From the NCBI RefSeq assembly GCF_000712295.1, contig NZ_JMKI01000021.1, forward strand, positions 1 through 64,000: a stretch of DNA of 64,000 nt. The letters are read 5' to 3'. Below are positions 34,814-43,462 of the stretch, piece after piece. The translations under genes and the position numbers were made by a program. The notes below the pieces were generated by a model. The model had not been told where the DNA came from, ran no database searches, and saw only the letters and a list, made by a program, of their open reading frames with translations. How positions within the stretch are numbered: position 1 is the first letter of the stretch; each line of letters starts with the position of its first letter. Source of the stretch: Synergistes jonesii (GTDB lineage Bacteria; Synergistota; Synergistia; Synergistales; Synergistaceae).

Positions 34814-35596
34814 ATGATAATCGAAGTAAAGCATCTAAGCGTGACCTACAACGCGCGGTCGAAATCCGCCGCAAATGCGGTGAAGGATATTTCTTTCGCG
34901 CTGCGCGAAAATTCCTTCTGCGGGCTCATCGGCGAATCGGGCAGCGGCAAAAGCAGTGTGGTGATGACGATGCTCGGGCTTATGCCGAACGGGGGCGAGG
35001 CGCGCGGCAGCATTTTATACCGCGGCCACGAGATACTCGGCGCGCCGGAGAAGGAGATGCTGGCGCTGCGCCAGCGCCGCCTCTCGCTTATACCGCAGGG
35101 CGCGATGAACTCCTTCACTCCGGTCATGACGATAGGAAGACAGATGCGCGAGGTTATAATGCTGCATATGGGAGCCACGGCGTCGGAGGCGGAGAGGAAA
35201 AGCGCCGAACTTCTCGAAGAGGCCGAGCTTCCGGCGTCGGCGGCGGCGCGCTATCCTCACGAGCTTTCCGGCGGGCAGAAGCAGCGCGCCGCGATAGCGA
35301 TGGCCCTCTCCTGTTCTCCTGAAGCCCTGCTCGCCGACGAGCCGACGACGGCGCTCGACGTCGTGACGCAAGCTGCGATCATACGCCTGCTGGAAAGGCT
35401 GCGGCGCGAAAAAAATCTTACGGTGCTGCTCGTCACGCACGACCTGCCGATGGCGGCGTCGGCCTGCGAAGAGCTCTTAGTGATGAAGGATGGCGAGATC
35501 GTCGAGCGCGGAGAGTCGAAGCGGCTGATTTCGTCTCCCGAGAATGAGCACACCAAAGCGCTCGTCGCCGCGATGCTGAGGAATGAAAGGCCATGA
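34814..35596 (+). CDS. Peptide ABC transporter ATPase, DppD type
   Basis: 260 residues. Walker A is GESGSGKSS, signature LSGGQKQRAAIAMAL, Walker B ALLADEPTTALD, H-loop VTHD. It begins immediately after the DppC stop and overlaps the next ATPase by 4 nt. It lacks the C-terminal Fe-S cysteines seen in some Dpp ATPases. Confidence 0.92.
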   Translation: MIIEVKHLSVTYNARSKSAANAVKDISFALRENSFCGLIGESGSGKSSVVMTMLGLMPNGGEARGSILYRGHEILGAPEKEMLALRQRRLSLIPQGAMNSFTPVMTIGRQMREVIMLHMGATASEAERKSAELLEEAELPASAAARYPHELSGGQKQRAAIAMALSCSPEALLADEPTTALDVVTQAAIIRLLERLRREKNLTVLLVTHDLPMAASACEELLVMKDGEIVERGESKRLISSPENEHTKALVAAMLRNERP

Positions 35597-36372
35597 CGGA
35601 AAACATTCTCGAGACAAAAGAGCTTGCCGTTGAATTCAGCCCGCGCGGTAAAAAGCGCGTCCGCGCGCTCGGCGGCGTCTCGCTGTCGCTCTCGCGCGGA
35701 GAAACGCTCTCCGTAGTCGGCGAATCCGGCAGCGGTAAGAGCACTCTGCTGCGGGCCGCTATGGCGCTGATTCCCACCTCCTCCGGCGGCGTGCTGCTCT
35801 TCGGCAGGGACGTTTCAAAGCTTTCGCCCGCGGAGTTGAAGGCGCTGCGCCGCCGTTGCGGTTACGTGCCGCAGGACCCTTACGGCGCAATCCCCCCAGC
35901 CCTCAGCGCGATAGAGGCAGTCGCGGAGCCATATATCATCGCCGGCGTAAAAAGCTCCGGAGAGGAGCGCCGCGAACGCGCGGAAAAAATCCTTTACAGC
36001 CTTGGGCTGAGCGGAGAAAGGATATTGAACGCCCGCGCCGCCGGGCTCTCAGGAGGACAGCGCCAGCGCGTGGAGATAGCGCGCGCCCTTATGCTCGGGC
36101 CCGAGCTGCTGCTCTGCGACGAACCGACCTCGATGCAGGACGCCTCGACTCGCGGCGAGATAATCGACGCGCTCGCAAAGCGCGTGAAAGCCGGCATGTC
36201 GATGCTCTTCGTGACGCACGACCTGCTGCTCGCGGCACACGCGTCGCAAAAGATGATAGTCCTGAAAGACGGGAAAATATGCGAAAGGGGCGCGGCGCGG
36301 GAGATTCTATCTTCGCCGAAGCACCCCTACACGAGAGCGCTGATCGAAGCGCTGCCGAAGCTAAAATTTTGA
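35593..36372 (+). CDS. Peptide ABC transporter ATPase, DppF type
   Basis: 259 residues. Walker A is GESGSGKSTLL, signature LSGGQRQRVEIARAL, Walker B LLLCDEPTSMQD, H-loop VTHD. In place of the usual SALD after Walker B it reads SMQDAST, mild divergence of the D-loop. It is the last gene of the 30.3-36.4 kb operon. Confidence 0.9.
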   Translation: MTENILETKELAVEFSPRGKKRVRALGGVSLSLSRGETLSVVGESGSGKSTLLRAAMALIPTSSGGVLLFGRDVSKLSPAELKALRRRCGYVPQDPYGAIPPALSAIEAVAEPYIIAGVKSSGEERRERAEKILYSLGLSGERILNARAAGLSGGQRQRVEIARALMLGPELLLCDEPTSMQDASTRGEIIDALAKRVKAGMSMLFVTHDLLLAAHASQKMIVLKDGKICERGAAREILSSPKHPYTRALIEALPKLKF

Positions 36373-36398
36373 TTTTTAAGCGAGGAGCCCGGCGTAAT

Positions 36399-36731
36399 TT
36401 ACAGACGGTTTTTTTCGCCCCACTCGCACATGCTGTCGAGAATAGGGATAAGCGACGCGCCGCGCGGCGTGAGGCTGTACTCCACCTTCGGCGGAATCTG
36501 TGGGTACTCCTCCCTGTGCACGAGCCCGTCCTTTTCCAGCTCCTTCAGCGTCGCGCTCAAAGTCTTGTACGATATGCCGTCGATATATTTTTTCATCTCG
36601 TTGAAGCGCACCACCTTGAAGAGCATCAGAACGTATAAAACCATCATTTTGTACTTCCCCTGAATCAGCGACATAGTATATGAAAAGCCGGTATCTTCAA
36701 GCTTCGAATTGAGAATACACTCTCCTGTCAT
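36399..36731 (-). CDS. HxlR-family winged-helix regulator
   Basis: 110 residues. The HxlR pattern is complete: ECILNSKLEDTGFSYTMSLI, GKYKMMVLYVLM, FNEMKKYIDGISYKTLSATL, EKDGLVHREEYPQIPPKVEY and SLTPRG. It is divergent from a flavin reductase gene, a very common pairing in which HxlR proteins respond to electrophiles or redox stress. The N-terminal Cys5 could be a redox sensor. Confidence 0.9.
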   Translation of the reverse strand: MTGECILNSKLEDTGFSYTMSLIQGKYKMMVLYVLMLFKVVRFNEMKKYIDGISYKTLSATLKELEKDGLVHREEYPQIPPKVEYSLTPRGASLIPILDSMCEWGEKNRL

Positions 36732-36766
36732 GTTACACTCTCCTTAACGTCAGTATAAAACTTATA

Positions 36767-36832
36767 TTATAGTATCGAACTTAAATGTGCGTACTTGCGC
36801 CTTGGTAAATTCTAAATATAGTTATAGTATCG
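36767..36832. promoter_or_regulatory. Paired direct repeats in the HxlR/flavin reductase intergenic region
   Basis: TTATAGTATCG occurs at 36767-36777 and 36822-36832 in the 197-bp divergent spacer. Identical 11-mers 55 bp apart in an AT-rich regulatory region are good candidate HxlR operators. Confidence 0.5.
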
Positions 36833-36928
36833 TCCAGTGAAAAAGTCAACGGACGCGGCAAAGAGCGGAATAGGGGATCACCCTTTTTCCGCATGGGAGA
36901 ATAAATCAGCGACACGGAGGTCTTTGAA

Positions 36929-37504
36929 ATGAAAAAAGATTTGAAAATCCAGCCCTATCTCTTTCCTATGCCTATGCTTATGATAGCGACCTACAACGAG
37001 GACGGCAGCGTGGACGACATGCCTATGGCGTGGGGCGGCATCAGCAGCGAGAAGACGGTCTCGCTGAACCTCGGCGCCGGACACAAGACCTGCGAGAATC
37101 TGAAAAAGCGCAAAGCCTTCACTATAAGCGTCGCCGACGTGCCGCATCTTGAGGAGGCCGATTTCTTCGGCATCGCGTCGGGCAACGACACGCCGGACAA
37201 ATTCGCGCGCAGCGGCCTGCACGCCGTCAAAAGCGCTAAGGTCGACGCGCCGGTCGTCGAAGAATTTCCTCTGACGCTCGAATGCAAAGTTATTGACATA
37301 AAGGAAGAAACGCCCGGCGACCTACACATACTTGGTGAGATCGTCGGAGTACTCGCGGAAGAAAGCGTGCTCGACGAAAAGGGGCGCGTCATCCCGTCGA
37401 AGCTGAACGCTTTCATATTCGATCAGTTCCAGTCCGGCTACTACGCGATCGGCGAAAAGGTCGGGCAGGCGTGGAAGAGCGGCGCAAAATTGATGAAAAA
37501 ATAA
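36929..37504 (+). CDS. Flavin reductase-like, FMN-binding split-barrel protein
   Basis: 191 residues. The family pattern includes LFPMPMLMIATYNEDGSVDD and NLGAGHKTCENLKKRKAFTI, then SGLHAVKSAKVDAPVVEEFP. It binds FMN and usually reduces flavin or an unidentified acceptor. CACGGAGG lies before ATG. It is divergent from hxlR and likely controlled by it. Confidence 0.88.
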   Translation: MKKDLKIQPYLFPMPMLMIATYNEDGSVDDMPMAWGGISSEKTVSLNLGAGHKTCENLKKRKAFTISVADVPHLEEADFFGIASGNDTPDKFARSGLHAVKSAKVDAPVVEEFPLTLECKVIDIKEETPGDLHILGEIVGVLAEESVLDEKGRVIPSKLNAFIFDQFQSGYYAIGEKVGQAWKSGAKLMKK

Positions 37505-37516
37505 CTCCCCAGCGAA

Positions 37517-37539
37517 GGCGGGCGGCTCGCCCGTCCGCC
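37517..37539. terminator. GC-rich hairpin between convergent genes
   Basis: A 9-bp stem (GGCGGGCGG with CCGTCCGCC-type partner, one G-T) lies 13 nt after the flavin reductase stop. It lacks a T-run, so its role as a terminator is uncertain. Confidence 0.4.
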
Positions 37540-37603
37540 GTTAAAAGCGCGCGAAACGCGGCCGACGAGAAAACCGTCCGCGCTTTTATCTTATTAATAC
37601 GGC

Positions 37604-38164
37604 TCAGCACGGCTGCGCCCTCAGCGCGGCAAGCTCTTCGCAGAGGCTGTCGCGCAGCCACATGCCGACATCGGGCGTCGCGAGCATATCTCTGTCGCCG
37701 TCGAGCGCTTCGACTATCTCGTCTGTGTCGAGCAGGTACTCTTTACCGTTGACCACGTGGCGGTACTTCCAGTGGACGCGCGGCGAGCCCATCACGAGCG
37801 TCATTATCGTCGACGGCATATCGCCGAGCGGCGGTCTGTCGACGTTCGAATAGCGAAAGGTCGCAGTCACCGTCGTGCCGACGCCCACGGCAGAGTCGAT
37901 TACGAGGGCGCCGCCGCAGAGTTCGGCCGACTGGCGCAGGAAGGGCAGCCCCATGCCGACGCGCCGCGTCGTCCTCGTCGTCGTGAAGGGATCGGTCACC
38001 TTAGCTACGAACTCCGGCGTCATTCCCCTGCCGTTGTCCTTTACCGAAAAGGAGAGCCAGTCGTTTTTCTCGTCCTCGTTTATCGTAATCTCCACGCTGT
38101 CGGCTCCGGCCCTCGTGCTGTTCTCCGAGATGTCCAGCACCGTCGCGGAAAGATCTTCAAGCAT
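37604..38164 (-). CDS. Small HATPase-domain protein (histidine-kinase-like ATPase)
   Basis: 186 residues. A GHKL ATPase domain shows SENSTRAGADSVEITI (N box), VKDNGRGMTPEFV (G1) and VGMGLPFLRQSAELCGG (G2), followed by a 70-residue tail. It has no dimerisation/phosphoacceptor helix. Such proteins are often found beside NADH/ferredoxin hydrogenase genes in anaerobes, but none adjoins here. Phosphotransfer or anti-sigma-like function is possible but unproven. Confidence 0.75.
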   Translation of the reverse strand: MLEDLSATVLDISENSTRAGADSVEITINEDEKNDWLSFSVKDNGRGMTPEFVAKVTDPFTTTRTTRRVGMGLPFLRQSAELCGGALVIDSAVGVGTTVTATFRYSNVDRPPLGDMPSTIMTLVMGSPRVHWKYRHVVNGKEYLLDTDEIVEALDGDRDMLATPDVGMWLRDSLCEELAALRAQPC

Positions 38165-38311
38165 CGTCCTTCCTCCCTCTGCGCCGCGCCCTACGCAAAA
38201 ACATCGCAGCGACGTTACGATCGGTTATGACGCAAGCGCGCGATTAATAGTATAATCATATCACGGCGTGCCCTTGTGGCAATTCTTGTTTTTTGTGGGG
38301 AGAATCGTTTT

Positions 38312-41300
38312 TTGATAAATATCGCAATTCACGGACATTTCTACCAGCCGCCGCGCGAAGACCCGATAAGCGGGGCCGTGCCGCGCGACGATGCCGCCGC
38401 ACCCTCTCACGATTGGAACGAGAGGGTCGCGTCCGAATGCTACATACCGAACAGCTGCGCTAGGATACTCGGCGCGGACGGCCGCATAATCGCCGAAAAA
38501 AATAATTACGAGAAGCTTTCCTTCGACTTCGGCCCTACGCTGCACAAGTGGATAGAGGGCAGCGCGCCGGCCCTCGACGCGGCGATCACGCAGAACGGCG
38601 CGCGCGCGATCGCTCAGGCCTACAACCACATGATCCTGCCGCTCGCCAACGAGCGGGACAAGCGGACTCAAGTGCTGTGGGGCATCGGGGATTTTGCATA
38701 CCGCTTCGGGCGGAAGCCTAAAGGCATGTGGCTGCCGGAGTGCGCGGTGAACGCCGAGACCCTCGAGGCGCTCGCTTCCTGCGGCATAACCTTTACGATT
38801 CTCTCGCCGCGGCAGTGCGCCGCCGTGACCACGGAAGAGGGGACGAGGAACGTCGCCGACGGCTTGGGGCTCGACGTCACGCGCCCCTACCGCTGCGAGC
38901 TGCCGTCGGGACGCTCGCTCACGATCGTCTTTTATCACGCCGGCATCGCGCAGGGCATAGCATTCGGCGGCATGTTGGACAACGGCGACCGCTTCGCAGA
39001 GGCTTTGCTCAACGCCGCCTCCGACGGCCCCGACCGCCTTCTGATCACCGCGACGGACGGAGAGAGCTACGGGCATCACCACAAGTTCGGAGAGATGGCG
39101 CTCGCGCGCTGCTTCGACATTCTGGAGCGCGACAAAAGGGCGGCGCTGCCCTCGATAGAGGAATTCCTCGAAACGCACCGCCCGACGGCGAGCTGCGTGA
39201 TAAAGGAGAACAGCTCTTGGTCCTGCGCGCACGGCGTCGAGCGCTGGCGCAGCGACTGCGGCTGCCATACCGGCGGCGAAAAGGGCTGGAATCAAAAATG
39301 GCGAGCTCCGCTGCGCTCGGCTTTCGACAATCTCGCGAATAGCGTCGACGAGCTTTTCGAGGAGAAGCTGAGCGGGTACTGCGACCCGTGGCGGCTGCGC
39401 GACGACGCGATAGAACTTTACAAAAGCGGCAGAAGGCGCAGCGCCGAGGAGACGGGGGCGGAAAGGCGCGCGTTCTTCGCCGAGCGAATCGAAGGCGCCC
39501 CCGACGAAGTCTACGGCACGGCGGCCGCGCTCATCGAAATGCAGCGCATGAGGATGTTCATGTACACCTCCTGTGCCTGGTTCTTCAACGACATTTCCGG
39601 CGTAGAGACAAAACAGTCCATAGCCTACGCGCTGCGCGCCGCGCAGATCGCGGAGGAAATTTTCGGCAGAGACTTCACGATGCCGCTGCTCGCAGAGCTG
39701 AGAGAGACCCGCGGCAACACCTCCGCGTGCCCGGACGCAGGGACGATCGCGGAGCGCGACATACTGCCGCTCCTGAAACGGGGCGCAAAAAACGGCGAAA
39801 AAGCCCCCGAGCAAAAAACGGACGGATGGGAGAGGATAAAAAATATGAATCATAAAACGAACCTTGCCAACTCGCTCCTCACGACGCTGGAAACAGATCC
39901 GGCGTTCAAAAGCATAGCGTACTTCTCGATGGAAATGGCGCTCAAGCCGGAGATTCCGACATACTCCGGCGGCCTCGGAGTCTTAGCCGGAGACATCCTT
40001 AAGAGCGCCGCGGACCTCGGCGTGCCGATGGTGGGCATAACGCTGCTATACAGGCGCGGCTACTTCGCCCAGAAGATCGACAAGGACGGGCGCCAGCGGG
40101 AATACCCCGTCAACTGGAACCCGCGCGAATTTTTGACGCAGCTGCCGAACCGCGTATCTGTGACGATGAGCGGCCGAGATGTCAAGATCGGCGTCTGGTG
40201 CTTCACGCTGACCGGCATCGACGGCCATTCTCTGCCGATATACTTCCTCGACACCGACCTGCCGGAAAACAGCGCGGAAGACAGAGAGATCACCGCGGAG
40301 CTCTACGGCGGCGACAACAAATGCCGCCTCTGCCAGGAACTCGTCTTAGGCATCGGCGGGCTGCGCCTGCTCCGCGACATGGGCTACCGCAACATCACGA
40401 CCTTCCACCTCAACGAGGGGCACGCGGGCTTCCTGACCCTCGAGCTGCTGCGCGAGCAGGGCTACAACGATATAGAAAAGGTGAAAAATCAGGTGATCTT
40501 CACGACTCACACGCCGGTAGTAGCGGGGCACGATTTCTTCTCTTACGACCTAATCAACCAGGTGATCGACGGCGGCGTCTCGCAGATTCTGCGCACCCAC
40601 ATCGGGGGCAGCGGCCTTTCGATGACGGACCTCGCGCTGAAGCTTTCCCGCTACGTCAACGGCGTCTCTCACAAGCACGCGCTCGTCAGCCGCGCGATGT
40701 TCAACGACGAATCGATAGACTGGGTCACGAACGGAGTCCACTCGACGACATGGACCTGCCCGAGCTTCGCGAAGCTCTACGACGCGCATATACCGGGCTG
40801 GCGCAACGACCCGTCGCGGCTGATGCAGGCGCTACGCATACCTGACGAAGAGATATGGCGCGCGCACCAGGCTGCGAAGATGAAGCTGCTGGCCTTCGTC
40901 CTCGAAGAGACGGGGCTGCAGCTCGACTCCGACATCCTGACTATCGGCTTCGCGCGCCGCGCCGCGACCTACAAGCGCGCCGACCTTATATTCACCGACC
41001 TAAAGCGCCTCGTCGAGATAGCCAAAGGAAAGGTCCAGTTCATCTTCTCGGGCAAAGCCCACCCGCACGACGAACCCGGCAAGGACATAATACAGAGGAT
41101 AAACAGGATATCGGAGGAGCTCGGTATGGAGCTGCCGGTAGTCTTCATAGAAAACTACAACATGGGACCGGCGAAGTTCATCGTCTCAGGCGTGGATCTA
41201 TGGCTCAACACGCCGATACGTCCACGCGAGGCCTCCGGCACGAGCGGAATGAAATGCGTGCACAACGGGGTCATGAACTTTTCGGTGCTCGACGGCTGGT

Positions 41301-41572
41301 GGATCGAGGGCTGTATCGAAGACATGACGGGCTGGGCCATAGGCCCCGAGCCGACGGAGAACGCGCTCGTCGAATACGACGAGGCGGAGGATGCGACCGA
41401 CCTCTACGGCAAGCTCGAACAGAAAATAATCCCGACCTACTACCACGACCGCAGAAAATGGATCAACATGATGAAGGCGGCGATAGCGATAAACGCGAGT
41501 TACTTCAACACGCACCGCGTCGTCCGCGAATACTGCGAGAAAGCTTACGGGACTCTGTTCCGCGGCCACTAA
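38312..41572 (+). CDS. glgP: GH57 (DUF3536-type) - alpha-glucan phosphorylase fusion
   Basis: 1086 residues from TTG with GGGGAG 9 nt upstream. Residues 1-520 are a GH57-type domain: IAIHGHFYQPPREDP, KGMWLPECAVNAETLEAL and ATDGESYGHHHKFGEMA. After a short linker (about 500-525), residues 530-1086 form a complete short-type alpha-glucan phosphorylase. It shows AYFSMEMALKPEIPTYSGGL, HLNEGHAGF and EASGTSGMKCVHNG; K981 is the PLP lysine. Phosphorolysis gives glucose 1-phosphate. The fused GH57 domain probably acts on alpha-glucan branches or oligomers; its exact reaction is not certain. Confidence 0.9.
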   Translation: MINIAIHGHFYQPPREDPISGAVPRDDAAAPSHDWNERVASECYIPNSCARILGADGRIIAEKNNYEKLSFDFGPTLHKWIEGSAPALDAAITQNGARAIAQAYNHMILPLANERDKRTQVLWGIGDFAYRFGRKPKGMWLPECAVNAETLEALASCGITFTILSPRQCAAVTTEEGTRNVADGLGLDVTRPYRCELPSGRSLTIVFYHAGIAQGIAFGGMLDNGDRFAEALLNAASDGPDRLLITATDGESYGHHHKFGEMALARCFDILERDKRAALPSIEEFLETHRPTASCVIKENSSWSCAHGVERWRSDCGCHTGGEKGWNQKWRAPLRSAFDNLANSVDELFEEKLSGYCDPWRLRDDAIELYKSGRRRSAEETGAERRAFFAERIEGAPDEVYGTAAALIEMQRMRMFMYTSCAWFFNDISGVETKQSIAYALRAAQIAEEIFGRDFTMPLLAELRETRGNTSACPDAGTIAERDILPLLKRGAKNGEKAPEQKTDGWERIKNMNHKTNLANSLLTTLETDPAFKSIAYFSMEMALKPEIPTYSGGLGVLAGDILKSAADLGVPMVGITLLYRRGYFAQKIDKDGRQREYPVNWNPREFLTQLPNRVSVTMSGRDVKIGVWCFTLTGIDGHSLPIYFLDTDLPENSAEDREITAELYGGDNKCRLCQELVLGIGGLRLLRDMGYRNITTFHLNEGHAGFLTLELLREQGYNDIEKVKNQVIFTTHTPVVAGHDFFSYDLINQVIDGGVSQILRTHIGGSGLSMTDLALKLSRYVNGVSHKHALVSRAMFNDESIDWVTNGVHSTTWTCPSFAKLYDAHIPGWRNDPSRLMQALRIPDEEIWRAHQAAKMKLLAFVLEETGLQLDSDILTIGFARRAATYKRADLIFTDLKRLVEIAKGKVQFIFSGKAHPHDEPGKDIIQRINRISEELGMELPVVFIENYNMGPAKFIVSGVDLWLNTPIRPREASGTSGMKCVHNGVMNFSVLDGWWIEGCIEDMTGWAIGPEPTENALVEYDEAEDATDLYGKLEQKIIPTYYHDRRKWINMMKAAIAINASYFNTHRVVREYCEKAYGTLFRGH

Positions 41573-41573
41573 A

Positions 41574-43046
41574 ATGGAAAAAAGCGTGATGAAGATACTG
41601 CACGTTTCGCCGGAATGCGCGCCTCTCGCGAAAAAGGGCGGCCTGGGCGACGTCGCCTACGCCCTGCCGAAGGCGCTGCGCAAAAACGGCGTGGACGCCC
41701 GCGTTCTGATGCCAGCGTGGCCCGGCGTGCTCGACGCGGCAAGAGATTTAGGCGCGCTGCGCTCGCGCCCGTTCGCGACGATCAGCGCCGCGCTCGACTG
41801 GCGCGTGCTCTCCGCGAAGCTGTGGCGCGCGACGATAGACGAACTCCCGATTTACATCCTTGAGAACGACAGGCTCTTCTCGAACACGGACATATATCCC
41901 GAAGAGACGAACGCCGAGAGCGCGGAGCCGATGATATTCCTTTCCTACGCGGCCTTCGAGCTGGCCGCCGCGGCTCACTGGAAGCCGCTGATACTGCACG
42001 CTCACGACTGGCCGGCCGCGATGATTCCCAGCGCGCTGCGCCATCACCGCCACTATTCTTCGATGGCTGGAGATTACGACACCGTCTACACGATTCACAA
42101 CATGGCGCACCAGGGGCTCTTCTCGCCGGAATGTCTCGACGGCTGGGGGATCAAGCCGGAATCCTTCGTGCCCATGTCGGTCGGCTCTCTCGAATTTTAC
42201 GGGCGCGTCAACCTGATGAAGGGCGCGATAGACAACGCCGAGGCGATCACCACGGTCAGCCCGCGCTACTCTTGGGACATCCAGACGAAGGAGGGAGGCT
42301 TCGGCCTCGACGGCGTGATGTCCGAAAACAAGCGCAAGCTTCGCGGCATACTGAACGGCATAGACTGCGACGTCTGGAACCCGAAGAGGGACAGGCTGCT
42401 TCCGGCGAATTTCGACGCGTCGGAGCTCGAAGGCAAAAAGATCTGCCGCGCCGCGGTGATGCAAAGATTCGCATGGGAGGACGACGGGCGTCCTCTGCTG
42501 GTATTCGTAGGACGTCTCACCGAACAGAAGGGCGTCGACATAATGCTCGGCGCTTTGTCCGAGCTCCCTAAGGAAAGCGTTTATGTTCTGATCATCGGTT
42601 CGGGCAGCGAATACTACGGCGGCAGGGTCGCCGAATTCGCCGCGGCTCACGCGGAGAACGTGAGGACCGTTACAGGTTTCAGTGAAGAAAAGGCCCACCT
42701 CGCCTACGCGGCCGGAGACCTCCTGCTGATGCCTTCCCTCTTCGAGCCGTGCGGGCTTTCGCAGCTCATCGCCTTAGCTTACGGCACGATACCGGTGGCA
42801 CGCGCCACCGGCGGCCTCTGCGACACCGTGATCGACGCTGACGGGACGGAGGAGGGCAACGGCTTCCTCTTCGCCGATTACAGCGCAGAAGAGCTGAGAG
42901 GCGCGATAAGGCGCGCTGCCGAGGCGATGAGGGACGCTGCGCGCTGGAAGAGGATAATCAAAAACGCCATGTCGCGGGATTCTTCGTGGAACATTCCGGC
43001 AAAGGAATACGCCGCGCTCTACCAAGAGATCGTGGAATCCGAATAA
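41574..43046 (+). CDS. glgA: Glycogen synthase, GT5
   Basis: 490 residues. It has the ADP-glucose-binding KKGGLGDVAYALPKAL at the N-terminus, HDWPAAMIP, IHNMAHQG, and the C-terminal FVGRLTEQKGVDIM and FEPCGLSQLIAL of GT5 synthases. It starts one base after the upstream stop, suggesting termination-reinitiation; an internal ATG at 41589 (MKILHVSPEC) is the family-typical alternative. Together with the phosphorylase fusion it covers glycogen making and breaking. glgC is not in the window. Confidence 0.93.
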   Translation: MEKSVMKILHVSPECAPLAKKGGLGDVAYALPKALRKNGVDARVLMPAWPGVLDAARDLGALRSRPFATISAALDWRVLSAKLWRATIDELPIYILENDRLFSNTDIYPEETNAESAEPMIFLSYAAFELAAAAHWKPLILHAHDWPAAMIPSALRHHRHYSSMAGDYDTVYTIHNMAHQGLFSPECLDGWGIKPESFVPMSVGSLEFYGRVNLMKGAIDNAEAITTVSPRYSWDIQTKEGGFGLDGVMSENKRKLRGILNGIDCDVWNPKRDRLLPANFDASELEGKKICRAAVMQRFAWEDDGRPLLVFVGRLTEQKGVDIMLGALSELPKESVYVLIIGSGSEYYGGRVAEFAAAHAENVRTVTGFSEEKAHLAYAAGDLLLMPSLFEPCGLSQLIALAYGTIPVARATGGLCDTVIDADGTEEGNGFLFADYSAEELRGAIRRAAEAMRDAARWKRIIKNAMSRDSSWNIPAKEYAALYQEIVESE

Positions 43047-43093
43047 AAACACGGGATATTTTACAAAAAGTCAGCGATGGTCAAAATTTAACA

Positions 43094-43123
43094 TTGACAA
43101 ACGCGGCGCATCGGTAATATTAT
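43094..43123 (+). promoter_or_regulatory. Promoter of the T-box-controlled operon
   Basis: TTGACA (43094-43099) and TATTAT (43118-43123) are 18 bp apart. Transcription would begin near 43130, just before a strong 11-bp hairpin and the T-box stem I. Confidence 0.6.
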
Positions 43124-43129
43124 TAAAAA

Positions 43130-43435
43130 ATACAGCTGAGATTTATATATCTCGGCTGTGAAATGTAAATATAGATGAAACGCTATGACGGAGTTACGTT
43201 CACCGCAGATAAGTTTACAGAGAGCCGGCGCGCAGGTGAGAGCCGGAACCGAAGGGCGGCGATACGGTCTCGCTCCAGAGCGGAACCCCCTAAAGCTTCC
43301 GCTGTTAAGGGGTTACGGCTTGCGCCGCGTCAGAGGCGCCAATGAGGGGCCGCTTTTTGCGGCAATCAGGGTGGTACCGCGGTTAGTTTCAGTTTATTCG
43401 TCCCTGGGGCATGCTATATGCCCCAGGGATTTTTT
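43130..43435 (+). ncRNA. T-box leader, candidate leucine specifier (CUC)
   Basis: The T-box sequence AGGGTGGTACCGCGG is at 43368-43382, followed by the terminator at 43401-43435. Upstream is stem I with AGAGAGCCGG...GGTGAGAGCCGG. Pairing of GGAG (5' strand) with CTCC (43273-43276), with ATGA/AGAG elements below, places the specifier loop around 43266-43272, where CTC (43269-43271) sits in the specifier position one base before the stem. CUC is Leu, and the UGGU bulge predicts discriminator base A, as in tRNA-Leu. The downstream gene is LeuA-like, in agreement. A perfect 5' hairpin (43132-43159) precedes stem I. Confidence 0.88.
43401..43435 (+). terminator. T-box terminator
   Basis: TCCCTGGGGCAT pairs with ATGCCCCAGGGA around GCTAT, 12 bp, followed by TTTTTT. 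Its 5' half contains the sequence that pairs with the T-box to make the alternative antiterminator. Confidence 0.9.
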
Positions 43436-43462
43436 AATAACGCAACAAAGGAGTGCAGGACG

